Below, one piece after another: positions 41,987-51,317 of a stretch of DNA of 64,000 nt. The stretch's first letter is position 1. Each line of letters opens with the position of its first letter. The position numbers were made by a program, and so were the translations under genes. The notes beneath the pieces are model-generated. The model worked only from the letters and a program-made list of their open reading frames with translations, ran no database searches and was not told where the DNA came from. Source of the DNA: JALZOC01 sp031361295 (GTDB lineage Bacteria > Acidobacteriota > Vicinamibacteria > Vicinamibacterales > 2-12-FULL-66-21); the NCBI GenBank assembly GCA_031361295.1, contig JANMCN010000276.1:11958-75957 (forward strand). The letters run 5' to 3'.

Positions 41987-43007
41987 CCCCTTCCGCGCGG
42001 CGCGATGGCTGGCACCGTTGATCGGGATTGCGGCGATCGCGGTGGCGACGCCGGCGGGCGCCGAGTCGCGACTGTGGCTGGCGAGCCTGAACTACGAGTC
42101 CACACAGCTGGTTGTTCCCGTGATCGCACTCCATTCGAGCGATGACCGCGGCGTCGAGTGGAACATGTGGGTCACCGGCTGGACGCTTGGGGCCGACCGC
42201 AGTGTCGCCCGCACCGCACGCAGCCGATGGCGCGTGCTGGCGCGCGTCACACCCGTCAACGCGCACGCGAGCAACTATGTTTACGTGGACGGCCGGCGCA
42301 GCCCGGCCGCATCGTACAGCGCGGCATCGATCGATCTCGGCGGCGGCCTCGAGGTCGCCCACACGCAGCGATGGACGGGTATCTATCGCGGCATTGCCCT
42401 TTATGAACGCGTCGGAAGGAGCCAGAGCGCCGACATCCGGCACTTCTGGGACCGTCCGTTCGTCGGCGCGGAAACGTCGCAGAGCTACGCGCGCATCCGG
42501 TCGGAGACGCTGTTCGGAATGCGGTGGGACGGCCTCAAGGCCGACGTGTCCGCGCAGATCTATACCGGTACTCGAACGTGGTCGCGGGTCCGCGCCGCGG
42601 CCGGAGCCGGACGACGCGCCGGACCGCTGTTCGTATCCGGGCGGACGGCAGTGTTCACTGGGCAGTCGCTGAACACGGTCAACGCATTCCTGACCGGTGG
42701 ATCGTGGGATCTCGCGACGCCCGATCTGCTCGCGGGGTATCGCTATGCCGAGTTCCGCGTCAGTCGCGCGGCAACGATTGGGGCCGGGCTCGACCTGCGG
42801 ATCCATGGCGCCTGGGAAGTTGGCGTCCGCAGCGCGTACCTCAGGTCGCCGCGCCTCGATCGCCGCGGCACAGCCGTCCAGGTGATGACGGTCTGGAGAG
42901 GCGCGGTGGTCAATGCGGGCGTCGCGATGCCGCAGGTCGCAGCCGCACGTGCCCGCGGCCACGCGGTGCTGTTCGCCACGATCACTGCCGCCGTCATCAA
43001 GCGATAA
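41976..43007 (+). CDS. Probable outer-membrane beta-barrel protein
   Basis: A 343-residue exported protein of unknown family. Signal peptide residues 1-29 (hydrophobic core, ATPAGAES). The rest alternates hydrophobic and polar residues with many Trp, Tyr and Arg, typical of beta-barrel strands (WNMWVTGWTLGAD, WTGIYRGIALYERVG, WDLATPDLLAGYRYAEFRVS). Start ATG 41976 is inside the end of the GMC gene, which supports translation from the same mRNA. It may be a pore or surface partner of the oxidoreductase system. No named family recognised. Confidence 0.7.
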   Translation: MNADPFRAARWLAPLIGIAAIAVATPAGAESRLWLASLNYESTQLVVPVIALHSSDDRGVEWNMWVTGWTLGADRSVARTARSRWRVLARVTPVNAHASNYVYVDGRRSPAASYSAASIDLGGGLEVAHTQRWTGIYRGIALYERVGRSQSADIRHFWDRPFVGAETSQSYARIRSETLFGMRWDGLKADVSAQIYTGTRTWSRVRAAAGAGRRAGPLFVSGRTAVFTGQSLNTVNAFLTGGSWDLATPDLLAGYRYAEFRVSRAATIGAGLDLRIHGAWEVGVRSAYLRSPRLDRRGTAVQVMTVWRGAVVNAGVAMPQVAAARARGHAVLFATITAAVIKR

Positions 43008-43064
43008 GAGGTCTTCCGCCTTCGTGGTCACACGACGTGACGCGACGGCGGGTGAACCGGCGGG

Positions 43065-43835
43065 TCAGGCGGAAGATCGGCGCCCTGCACCGCTGGCACT
43101 CACCGTCGCGAGGAGGAAGGAGATCTCCTCATCGATCTCGGCGGGATCCTCGACGGTGTGGCGAATCTCCTCGCGCAACAGTTCGCGAAAGCGCCGACGC
43201 AGCCGGTGGATCGCCACTCTGACCGCCCCTTCGGACATGCCCAGCGCCGCCGCTATTTCCCGGCCGTTGAGCTCGTTCTCGTCGCCGGTCACGGAATCCT
43301 TGAGATGTTCGAACATCGCGCCCTTGCCGGCGCGGACGAACACACCGCGAAGACGCACCTGCACGCGTTCGACCAGCGTCTGCGCCCACCGTCGCTCGAA
43401 CAGCGATTCGGGCGTCGCATCGTCACGCGGCTCGAGCGCGTAGAGACGTTCGCCGCTCGAGACGTCGAATGCCGCGATCGGCACCCCGCCGCCGCGCTTG
43501 GCGGCGCGCGCGCGGTCATACTCGTTCACCACGAAATGCTTGAAGGCGGTCAGCAGGAATGACCGGAATTTGCCGCGCTCGGCGCGCGCGTGGCGCAGAG
43601 AGTTTTTCTCGAGCAGCCGCACGAAAAAGGCCTGGACGAGATCTTCCGCCTGGTCTCCGGGGTATCCGTTCCGGCGGACGTACGCGTACAGCGGATACCA
43701 GTACTGCTGGCACAGCGTCGCCAGCGCTTCCTGTGAGACGGGGGTGTCGGGTCCACCAGCGGCCAGCACCAGGCTCCAGTGCGTGGTCGCAAACCGCCCC
43801 CGGCCGCCCGGGGCCACCTGACCTTCCTTTGCCAC
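43065..43835 (-). CDS. ECF-type RNA polymerase sigma factor
   Basis: A 256-residue sigma factor of the group typical for Acidobacteriota and Planctomycetes. Region 2: LCQQYWYPLYAYVRRNGYPGDQAEDLVQAFFVRLLE (read in parts). Region 4: LNGREIAAALGMSEGAVRVAIHRLRRRFRELL, a clear HTH. A long linker (residues about 110-175) and an extended C-terminus set it apart from classical ECFs. Start GTG 43835 after AGGTGA. No anti-sigma gene is beside it; it faces the kinase operon. Such factors are often near Ser/Thr kinases, so phosphorylation control is plausible. Confidence 0.9.
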   Translation of the reverse strand: MAKEGQVAPGGRGRFATTHWSLVLAAGGPDTPVSQEALATLCQQYWYPLYAYVRRNGYPGDQAEDLVQAFFVRLLEKNSLRHARAERGKFRSFLLTAFKHFVVNEYDRARAAKRGGGVPIAAFDVSSGERLYALEPRDDATPESLFERRWAQTLVERVQVRLRGVFVRAGKGAMFEHLKDSVTGDENELNGREIAAALGMSEGAVRVAIHRLRRRFRELLREEIRHTVEDPAEIDEEISFLLATVSASGAGRRSSA

Positions 43836-44061
43836 GACATTTCACCTTTGTGTGCAGCTCCAGGGCCGCGTAACATTCCCGTCCACACCCTGTAGTCATT
43901 CACGAGCCTCGCATTCAATGCGCGGCACGTCAACCAGACGCCCTGTTCCTGGCCGGGAGCTTCGCGAGGGGTCGTCCGTTCGTCGCGGCCCGCTACACGT
44001 TCCGCTTCGAGAACACAATTGAGGAATGCGGCTGCCGAAGGGCGGTCGCGCGGCACCGCAT

Positions 44062-44640
44062 ATGAACACACAAAACATTCTCGCAACGTTTGTCGTGTCG
44101 AGTCTGCTGGCGGCGCTTTCGGGCTGCGTGGAACTGCTTTCTCCCATCAATACCCCTGAAGACCTGATTTTCGACGAGGCGGTCCTCGGCGTCTGGTCGG
44201 AAAAAGAGTCCAGGGAGACGTGGGTCTTTACCCGAGCCGGCAAGGACGTGTACAGGCTGGTCTGCACTGACGAGGACGGCAGGTCGGGGAACTTCGTCGC
44301 GCACCTCGCGAGAATTCAGGGGCAGCTGTTCCTGGACGTGTTTCCGGAGCAGCTCTCCCTTCCTCAGAGCGCCTACTACACGGACCGTTTTCGACCAACC
44401 CACACCATCGCGTGGGTGGCGCAAATTCAGCCCCTGGCACGCGTGTCGTTCCTGGAAGAGACCTGGCTTACCGATTTCCTCCAGAAGAATCCCGGTGCCA
44501 TCCCGCATGCAGACGTCGACGGAAGGACCGTGCTGACGGCCACGCCGCGGGAGATGCAGAACTTCCTGGTCGCACATCTCAAGACACCGGGAGCCTTCGG
44601 CCTACCCATCGAGTTCGAACGCAGGACCGACAGGCGCTGA
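44062..44640 (+). CDS. Hypothetical lipoprotein
   Basis: A 192-residue protein with a lipoprotein signal (hydrophobic core, lipobox LSGC at about residue 22). The mature part contains LGVWSEKESRETWVFTRAGKDVYRL, which resembles a lipocalin-like beta-barrel start, and VAHLARIQGQLFLDVFPE. I recognise no family. Located after a 226-base gap from the sigma factor; that gap has no visible gene. Likely on its own promoter. Confidence 0.7.
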   Translation: MNTQNILATFVVSSLLAALSGCVELLSPINTPEDLIFDEAVLGVWSEKESRETWVFTRAGKDVYRLVCTDEDGRSGNFVAHLARIQGQLFLDVFPEQLSLPQSAYYTDRFRPTHTIAWVAQIQPLARVSFLEETWLTDFLQKNPGAIPHADVDGRTVLTATPREMQNFLVAHLKTPGAFGLPIEFERRTDRR

Positions 44641-44794
44641 AGGGCTGTGTGCGCGCATGGACACGGGTTTGTAAAGCCCGCGAACGATTCCCTGGGTGAC
44701 CTCGGGTCGATATCCCGGGCGCAAACGATCGGCACGCAATTAGTCATGGGGAGTCGGAAGCGGGCCCGGTCACTCGCAGAAACAGGTATTCGCC

Positions 44795-45358
44795 ATGATA
44801 CTCAGATGCCTCGCGCTCATCGGGAGTGTTTTGGCTTCAACGACGGCTTCAGCCCAGACAGGCCAGGATTTTGGCGCACTCGCGGCCACACGGACGGCGA
44901 TCGAAGTCGTCGCCGACACGGGGAAGGCCACTACGGGACGGCTGCTTCGAATCGACGCCGATTCCCTCACACTGGCGAGGGATCACCACGAGATCACATT
45001 CGATCGGAAGCACGTCGCGAAGATCTATCAGCGGGGGGACTCTTTGAAGAATGGGATGTTGATAGGCCTCGGCGTCGGCGCGGCCTGGGGGATCGCCGCC
45101 GGTGCCACGGCCGAGTGCGATGGATTTTTTGGAGCGCCAAGCCGGCCCTGCGTAGCGAGTACTAAACAAATTTTAGCGGGCATTTGGGGGGGCACAATGG
45201 GAGCCTTGGGCCTGGGCGTGGGCGCGGGAATCGATGCCTTGTTTAGCGGGCGACGCCTCCTCTATGAGAGCGTGCGTCACGACGACGCTGCGTCGATCTT
45301 CATCGCTCCGCGCGTTTTGAGCTCCGGCACTGGTCTACTGGTGACGGTGGCGTGGTGA
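44795..45358 (+). CDS. Exported hypothetical protein with Gly-rich hydrophobic segments
   Basis: A 187-residue protein with a signal peptide (residues 1-21, ASAQT). An SH3/Sm-like beta segment follows (ATTGRLLRIDADSLTLARDHHEITFDRKHVAKI), then two Gly-rich hydrophobic helices (GMLIGLGVGAAWGIAAGATA and AGIWGGTMGALGLGVGAGID). Such a layout is common in small envelope proteins of Acidobacteriota; function unknown. The region around 45150-45190 is less GC-rich than its surroundings. Confidence 0.7.
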   Translation: MILRCLALIGSVLASTTASAQTGQDFGALAATRTAIEVVADTGKATTGRLLRIDADSLTLARDHHEITFDRKHVAKIYQRGDSLKNGMLIGLGVGAAWGIAAGATAECDGFFGAPSRPCVASTKQILAGIWGGTMGALGLGVGAGIDALFSGRRLLYESVRHDDAASIFIAPRVLSSGTGLLVTVAW

Positions 45359-45481
45359 CTCGACCCGTTCAGGTCACGGCGCCTGTTTGATCGAACACCG
45401 GTGCCCGGGCTGCGCGGTCCTGCCGTATTTAGCACAGCGATGGACGCCCTTCGCTAGAGCTTCCGCGGCGTCCGCCGCCCT

Positions 45482-45509
45482 TTGTTTCCCCGGCCCGGCT
45501 TAGTATGCT
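45482..45509 (+). promoter_or_regulatory. Candidate promoter of the EfpL-like gene
   Basis: TTGTTT (45482-45487), 16-base spacer, TATGCT (45504-45509), about 60 bases before the ATG. Matches to consensus are three and four of six, so support is weak. Confidence 0.3.
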
Positions 45510-45570
45510 CGTGCTTTCGGGCGTCCGGCTCCTCTGCCGCGACGCGAGAAACGGGTAGCACGAGGAGCGC

Positions 45571-46146
45571 ATGGCCAGCCTGATCGAAGCAATCTCCATC
45601 AAGCGGAAGATGTTCTTCGAGTTCGAGAACGCGCCGTATCACTGCATCGACGTGGACGTGTCGAAGCCGACGGCCCGCGGCGGGCAGACGCTCGTGCGCG
45701 TCAAGATGCGCAACCTGCTGACGCGCGCGGTCTTCGACAAGACCTTCAAGGCCGGGGAGAAGTTCAAGGAGCCGGACCTGGTCATGGTGCCCGCGACCTT
45801 CCTCTACTCGGACGGCCAGGGTTTCAACTTCATGGATCAGGACAACTATGAAACGCTGACGCTCGGCGAGGATATGGTCGGCGACGACGCGCAGTTGCTC
45901 ATGGACAATGTGGCCGTGCAGATCCACAAATACAATGGCAACCCGATCGGCCTGCAGCTGCCCTCGATCGTCGAGCTCGCGGTCAAGTACACGGAGCCGG
46001 GCACGCGCGGGGACACGGCCAGTGGCAGCGTGACGAAGGCCGCGACGCTCGAGACGGGACTCGAAATCCGCGTACCTCTCTTCATCAAGGAGGGAGAAAA
46101 GGTCAAGGTCCACACGGAGACGCGCGAATTCGCCGGGCGCGCGTAG
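45571..46146 (+). CDS. Elongation factor P-like protein, EfpL/YeiP type
   Basis: A 191-residue three-domain EF-P homologue that should relieve ribosome stalling at polyproline and related sequences. Domain I carries the tip loop KPTARGGQTLVRVK: PTARG, with Arg36 at the tip, is the EfpL/YeiP form, whereas canonical EF-P has PGKG with a modified Lys or an Arg of the rhamnosylated type. Domains II-III (DGQGFNFMDQDNYETLTL, GLQLPSIVELAVKYTEPGTRG, GLEIRVPLFIKEGEKVKVHTETREFAGRA) are intact. GAGGAG precedes the ATG. Whether a second, canonical efp exists elsewhere cannot be seen. Confidence 0.88.
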   Translation: MASLIEAISIKRKMFFEFENAPYHCIDVDVSKPTARGGQTLVRVKMRNLLTRAVFDKTFKAGEKFKEPDLVMVPATFLYSDGQGFNFMDQDNYETLTLGEDMVGDDAQLLMDNVAVQIHKYNGNPIGLQLPSIVELAVKYTEPGTRGDTASGSVTKAATLETGLEIRVPLFIKEGEKVKVHTETREFAGRA

Positions 46147-46240
46147 CGCGCGCGTTGACAGCCGGTCTGTGCAGGCGGTACAAGACAGTCGCGACTGGCC
46201 GCGGCGGCGGCGCTCGACCGCACGGCAGACCGAGGTGGCA

Positions 46241-47362
46241 TTGAAGACAACCCGGCGCGCGTTTCTGAATTCATCACTCGCCGGAGCCGCGGCCCTGGCG
46301 TGGGCGCGACCCGCGGCTTCCCAGCCCCCGCTCCCGGCCCTGGCCCCTTCCCGCATCCGGTTTGCGGCGGTCGGGCTCAACCACGCCCACATCAACAGCC
46401 AGGTGGAGACGGTCGTTCGCGCGGGTGGCCAGCTCGTCGCCTTCTTCGCACGGGAACCCGAACTCGCGGCGGCCTTCGGCACACGCTTCCCGGGCGCCCG
46501 GCTCGCCCGCAGTGAGCAGGAGATTCTCGACGATCCCGCCATCCAGCTTGTCGTGAGCGCCGCCATCCCGAACGAGCGCGCGCCGCTCGGCGTCCGCGTG
46601 ATGCGCCACGGCAAGGACTTCATGACCGACAAGCCGGGCGCCACCACGCTCGCCCAGCTTGCTGAGGCGCGACGCGTCCAGGCCGAGACGAGGCGGATGT
46701 ATTCCGTGCTCATCGAGCGGCACGAGAGCCAGGTGATCAACAAGGCCGGCGAACTCGTGAAGGCCGGCGCGATCGGCCGCGTGCTCCAGACGATCGGCCT
46801 GGCGCCGCACCGGATGACGCCGGACAGCCGCCCCGCCTGGTTCTTCAGGCGTGAGCAGTACGGTGGCGTCCTCTGCGATCTCGCGTCGCACAATCTCGAT
46901 GCCTATCTCTACTTCACCGGGTCCACCCACGCCGAGATCGTCGCGTCACAGGTCGGCAACCTGAACCATCCGACATACCCTGAGCTCGAGGATTTCGGAG
47001 ACGTCATGCTCAGGGGCAACGGGGGGACCGGCTACATCCGCGTCGACTGGTTCACGCCCGGCGGGATCGAGACGTACGGCGACAGCCGGCTGACGATCCT
47101 CGGAACCGACGGCTACATGGAGCTCCGCAAGAACGTCGACATCGGAGGACGTCCCGGCGCAGGCCACCTGTTCCTGGTGGACCAGAAGCAGACACGCTAC
47201 GTGGACTGCGGCGGCGTGAAGCTCCTCTACGGCGAGCGGCTCGTGGACGACGTGCTCAATCGGACGGAGACGGCAAGCGCCCAGGCGGAGACATTCCTCG
47301 CGATGGAGCTCGCGCTGCAGGCGGAGCAGCAGGCGCAGCGTGTGACGTCGCCCACGGTGTGA
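46241..47362 (+). CDS. Tat-exported Gfo/Idh/MocA-family oxidoreductase
   Basis: A 373-residue NAD(P)-type oxidoreductase with a twin-arginine signal (KTTRRAFLNSSLAGAAALAWA). I choose TTG 46241 because it follows GAGGTGG and gives this signal; the upstream frame to 46169 adds unrelated residues. The Rossmann part (RIRFAAVGLNHAHINSQVE) is atypical: GLNHAH in place of GxGxxG. The middle contains the conserved DKPGATTLAQ segment (EKP-like), and the C-terminal domain has GGVLCDLASHNLDAYLYF. Exported members often act on sugars with bound cofactor. The Tat-exported TIM barrel follows. Confidence 0.85.
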   Translation: MKTTRRAFLNSSLAGAAALAWARPAASQPPLPALAPSRIRFAAVGLNHAHINSQVETVVRAGGQLVAFFAREPELAAAFGTRFPGARLARSEQEILDDPAIQLVVSAAIPNERAPLGVRVMRHGKDFMTDKPGATTLAQLAEARRVQAETRRMYSVLIERHESQVINKAGELVKAGAIGRVLQTIGLAPHRMTPDSRPAWFFRREQYGGVLCDLASHNLDAYLYFTGSTHAEIVASQVGNLNHPTYPELEDFGDVMLRGNGGTGYIRVDWFTPGGIETYGDSRLTILGTDGYMELRKNVDIGGRPGAGHLFLVDQKQTRYVDCGGVKLLYGERLVDDVLNRTETASAQAETFLAMELALQAEQQAQRVTSPTV

Positions 47363-47503
47363 CGGAATTCGGCAGATACTCCAGCAGCCCGCATGCTGCG
47401 CCCCGCGCTTCGGATCAGGCGCTGGGCGGCAGCCCGTGCCTGGCGTTTCCCTCAGCGACGCGCCGCCAGTGCGGACGCGCCGTCAATTTCAACGGAGGAC
47501 TGA

Positions 47504-48397
47504 ATGGCAGCTATCAGCAGGCGCGAATTCTTGAGGCAGGCGGGGGCGGACGCGGCGGTTGCGGGGCTCGTGGCATCCGGAGCGGTCACGCTGGCCGCGA
47601 ATCCGCTCGGACTGCCGATCGGCAGCCAGATATGGCCGCACCGTGCGCAGCTGAAGGACTTCCCCGCCATCGTCAAGACGATGGCGGACCTGGGCGTCAC
47701 TCGACTCGAGCTCTGCTCGCCGATCGGGTACGGCGCCCAGTTCGCGTCGCTCGCCAACGGCAAGGAGGTGAAGAAGATCCTCGCCGATCACGGCGTCAAT
47801 GCCGAGAGTTCCCACTTCACCATGGCAGAGTTGCGGAAGAAGCACGCCGAGAGCATTGCGTGGGCGAAGGACGTGGGCATCACGCAGATGATCACGGCAA
47901 GCCTCGGCGACGGCAACGGCGGGGCGCATCCGACGATGGACCAGGTCAAGAAGGCCGCGGACGAATACAACCGGATCGCGGCGGAGACCGCGAAGGCCGG
48001 CCTCCAGCAGGGGCTCCATAACGAAGACTTCGAGGCCTCGATGGTTGACGGCAAGCGTACTTATGACCTGCTGTTCGACCTGCTCGATCCGAAGCTGGTG
48101 AAGTTCCAGTTCCAGATGTCCGAGATCACCAACGGGCTCGTCGCCACCGACTACTTCACGAAGTATCCTGGCCGGTTCTTCTCGATGCACGTCCAGGATG
48201 TGGACCTGAAGACGAAGTCGCCGGCGGCCGCCGGTGGGGTCGCGCGGCCCGTCCAGGTGCCGGTCGGGAAGGGCAGCATCGACTGGGTGAAGACGTTCCA
48301 GGCCGCCAGGGTCGGCGGCGTGCAGAACTACTTCGTCGAGCAGAGCATGGATCTCACCCGCGAAAGTGTCGCGGCTTTGAAGGCGATGACGAGCTGA
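47504..48397 (+). CDS. Tat-exported sugar phosphate isomerase/epimerase-like TIM barrel
   Basis: A 297-residue AP_endonuc_2-type TIM barrel with a twin-arginine signal (ISRREFLRQAG). Barrel features: GLPIGSQIWPHRAQ, MADLGVTRLELCSP, NAESSHFTMAEL, GITQMITASLG, GLQQGLHNEDFE (metal-type His-Asn-Glu), VKFQFQMSEI, FFSMHVQDVD and YFVEQSMD (Glu). GGAGG precedes the ATG. Cytoplasmic relatives isomerise sugars; exported ones lack access to sugar phosphates and may act as lyases or epimerases on oxidised glycosides. It follows the Gfo/Idh/MocA gene by 141 bases. Confidence 0.85.
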   Translation: MAAISRREFLRQAGADAAVAGLVASGAVTLAANPLGLPIGSQIWPHRAQLKDFPAIVKTMADLGVTRLELCSPIGYGAQFASLANGKEVKKILADHGVNAESSHFTMAELRKKHAESIAWAKDVGITQMITASLGDGNGGAHPTMDQVKKAADEYNRIAAETAKAGLQQGLHNEDFEASMVDGKRTYDLLFDLLDPKLVKFQFQMSEITNGLVATDYFTKYPGRFFSMHVQDVDLKTKSPAAAGGVARPVQVPVGKGSIDWVKTFQAARVGGVQNYFVEQSMDLTRESVAALKAMTS

Positions 48398-48549
48398 ACG
48401 AGACCGGGAAAGGGGCAATCCGTATCGTCGGTACGAGAATACCTTTTCAGACATTTACGCGACCGCACCGCGGTGTGGACCGCCCGCGTGAAGATCACGC
48501 CGTCGGGATGACGCGAAGAGCGACGGTAAATTTGACTGGAGGTCTACCC

Positions 48550-51201
48550 ATGCGGCCACGAATCCTGACCATCTGGGCGTTCGTCATCCTAATCGCAAGC
48601 AGCACAGCCTACGGTCAGGCACCAAAGCTGCGCCTGGCCGAAGTCCAGGACGTCAACCCCAGCAGTTACCAAATCGATCTGACACTGGATCCAGCCAGGG
48701 ACACCTTCACGGGTTCCATCGTGATTCAACTGGAGATCAGGAAGCCGCTTCACACGTTGTGGCTGAACCAGCAGAAGACCACCGTACGGACAACGTCCCT
48801 GAAGGCCGCCGGCAAGACGACAACGGCAAAAGCGCTGCCCGGCGGCGACGACTTCGTGGGATTTCAGTTCGATTCGCCGATCCCCGCCGGATCCGCTGAG
48901 CTCGCCATCAATTACTCGGGCGTGATCGTCACTAATAGCACCGCCGCGATCTTTCGCCGGACCGACCGCGACAAGGCTTACCTCTTCACGCAGTTCGAAG
49001 CCACCGATGCGCGCGGTGCGTTTCCATGTTTCGACGAGCCTTCCTACAAGACGCCCTGGCAGCTGACGCTGCACGTCCCCGCCGGGGATACGGCCATCAG
49101 CAACACCGGCATTGCGTCGGAGAAAGATGAGGGCGGCACCAGGACCGTCGTCTTCCGTCAGACCAGGCCTCTCCCGAGCTATCTCGTCGCCTTCGGTGTC
49201 GGACCTTTCGAGTTCGTGGATGCCGGGACGGCCGGCCGGAACCATGTCCCCGTCCGCATCGTCGTCCCCGAGGGCCACACCGCTGAAGCGAAATACGCGG
49301 CGCAGATCACCGGCGAGATCATTTCCCGCCACGAGCAATACTTCGGTATTCCCTATCCGTACGACAAGGCTGACCAGGTGGCGGTCCCTGAGTTCCCGGG
49401 TGCCATGGAGAATCCGGGGATGGTGACGTATGGCCAGACGCTGATTTTGTCCAGACCCGAAACCGACAGCATCAACCGCCAGCGGTTGTTTGCGGTGGTC
49501 GCGGCACACGAGCTCGCCCACCAGTGGTTCGGCGATCTCGTGACGACGGCCTGGTGGAATGACATCTGGTTGAACGAGGCCTTCGCGACGTGGATGGAAC
49601 AGAAGTTCATCGCCGACTGGAAACCCGAATGGAAGACCCGCGTCAGGGACGTTGACGCCAAGCTCGTGGCCGAGCGTGAGGACAGCCTGATTTCCGCACG
49701 CAGGGTTCGCCAGCCGATCGAGTCGAAAGACGATATCAACAACGCCTTCGACGCGATTACGTATGACAAGGGCGCGGCGGTCATCGGCATGTTCGAGAGA
49801 TGGATCGGGCCGGGGGAATTTCAGAAGGGCGTTCAGGACTACATGAAGCGCTACGCCTTCAAGGCCACGACGTCAGACGACTTTCTTGGCGCGATCGGCC
49901 AGGCCGCCCACCGGGATGTGAGCAAGGCGTTTTCGGCGTTCCTCGATCAGCCAGGCGTCCCTGTCGTGTCGGTCCGCCTGGCATGCGAGCCGGGAGGGCC
50001 CGCCACTCTGCACCTCGAGCAGCGCCGCTTCGTGCCCCTGGGCTCCAAGGGCTCCGCCGATCAGGTCTGGCAGGTGCCCATCTGTATCCGCTATGGAAAC
50101 GGGGACACGGGCGAGCGCGCCTGCACGCTGTTGACCGAGCCTGCGGCGGAGTGGAAGTTGAAAGCGAACAGCTGTCCCGCATGGGTGGAGGCCAATGACG
50201 ACGCCCTCGGCTACTACCGAGTGGACTATCAGGGGGGTCTCCTCCAGTCGCTGACGCAGGGCGCGGTCGATCGCCGTCTCACCGCAACCGAGCGGGTGGA
50301 CTTCATGGGCAACGCGCAGGCCCTTTCGTCTGCCGGGAAACTGCCGGTCGCCGACGCGCTCGGCCTTGTCTCCACATTCCATGCAGACTCAGAGCGCCAC
50401 GTGGTCCAGACGGCACTGGATCTCGCGCTTTCTCCCCGATCCCGGCTGGTCCCTGGAGAGCTGATGCCGCAGTACCGGCGCTTCCTGCTCCAGAATTTCC
50501 AGGCCCGCGCGCATGAGCTCGGCTGGGTGCCCACGCCGGGTGAGCCGGACGACATCCGTCTGTTGCGTCCCCGTTTAGTCCAGGCCGTAGCGACCTGGGG
50601 GGGCGACCAGGAGTTTGCCCGCCGGGCGACCGAGCTCGCGGACAAGTGGTTGCAGGACCGCCAGTCCGTCGATCCCAATATGCTCGACGCGGTCCTTGGG
50701 ACCGCTGCGTTCTACGGGGACAAAGGACTGTTTAATCGCTTTCTCGCCAACTTCAAGAACACGCAGGACAAGCAGCTCCGCGGACAGCTGGTCAGGGCCA
50801 TGGGCTCCTTCCGCGATCCCGCAGCGATCGAAGCCGGCATGAACGCGCTGGTTGCCGGTGATGTGCCGTTCACCGAGGGAGGGGGCCTGCTCTTTGCCGG
50901 GCTGGACGAGCCTTCCACGCGCAGGCGCCCTTTTGAATTCGTGAAGGCACACTTCGATCAGATCGTCGCCAGGATGCCGACCGGCGGCACGTTCGACTTC
51001 GGAACGGCCCTCCCGCATGTGGGCGACTCGTTCTGTGATGAGGCGTCCCGCTCCGAGTTACAGGCGTTCTTCCAGCCGCTCGTCGAGAGATTCGCCGGCG
51101 CCCCACGCACCTTGAATCAGGTGCTCGAGCGCATCGATCTGTGCATCGCGATGAAGGGGGCCCAGCAGCCCGGCGTAGTGTCTTTCCTGCGGAACTTCTG
51201 A
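48550..51201 (+). CDS. Secreted M1-family aminopeptidase
   Basis: An 883-residue zinc aminopeptidase with a signal peptide (residues 1-22, AYGQ). The M1 exopeptidase motif is PGAMENPGMVTYG (~283), and the zinc motif is AAHELAHQWFGDLV...NEAFATW (~319, distal Glu). A C-terminal ERAP1-like helical domain of about 350 residues completes it. GGAGGT supports ATG 48550, and an upstream in-frame ATG is rejected. It likely degrades peptides in the periplasm. Not obviously part of the sugar genes flanking it. Confidence 0.95.
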   Translation: MRPRILTIWAFVILIASSTAYGQAPKLRLAEVQDVNPSSYQIDLTLDPARDTFTGSIVIQLEIRKPLHTLWLNQQKTTVRTTSLKAAGKTTTAKALPGGDDFVGFQFDSPIPAGSAELAINYSGVIVTNSTAAIFRRTDRDKAYLFTQFEATDARGAFPCFDEPSYKTPWQLTLHVPAGDTAISNTGIASEKDEGGTRTVVFRQTRPLPSYLVAFGVGPFEFVDAGTAGRNHVPVRIVVPEGHTAEAKYAAQITGEIISRHEQYFGIPYPYDKADQVAVPEFPGAMENPGMVTYGQTLILSRPETDSINRQRLFAVVAAHELAHQWFGDLVTTAWWNDIWLNEAFATWMEQKFIADWKPEWKTRVRDVDAKLVAEREDSLISARRVRQPIESKDDINNAFDAITYDKGAAVIGMFERWIGPGEFQKGVQDYMKRYAFKATTSDDFLGAIGQAAHRDVSKAFSAFLDQPGVPVVSVRLACEPGGPATLHLEQRRFVPLGSKGSADQVWQVPICIRYGNGDTGERACTLLTEPAAEWKLKANSCPAWVEANDDALGYYRVDYQGGLLQSLTQGAVDRRLTATERVDFMGNAQALSSAGKLPVADALGLVSTFHADSERHVVQTALDLALSPRSRLVPGELMPQYRRFLLQNFQARAHELGWVPTPGEPDDIRLLRPRLVQAVATWGGDQEFARRATELADKWLQDRQSVDPNMLDAVLGTAAFYGDKGLFNRFLANFKNTQDKQLRGQLVRAMGSFRDPAAIEAGMNALVAGDVPFTEGGGLLFAGLDEPSTRRRPFEFVKAHFDQIVARMPTGGTFDFGTALPHVGDSFCDEASRSELQAFFQPLVERFAGAPRTLNQVLERIDLCIAMKGAQQPGVVSFLRNF

Positions 51202-51317
51202 TCCGCGTGCCATCGCGGCGGAAGGCGGGCTCAGCGCCGGCCGCAGGATTGAAGTCCCCTGCCCGATCCGGTACAGTCGCGGCGTTTGTGGGCACAGCGG
51301 CCCGGAGGAGCGGCAGC

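Noticed and set aside
46169..46240. Upstream ATG start for the Gfo/Idh/MocA gene
   Set aside because: Adds 24 Arg/Gln-rich residues before the Tat signal; TTG 46241 with GAGGTGG gives a proper N-terminus.
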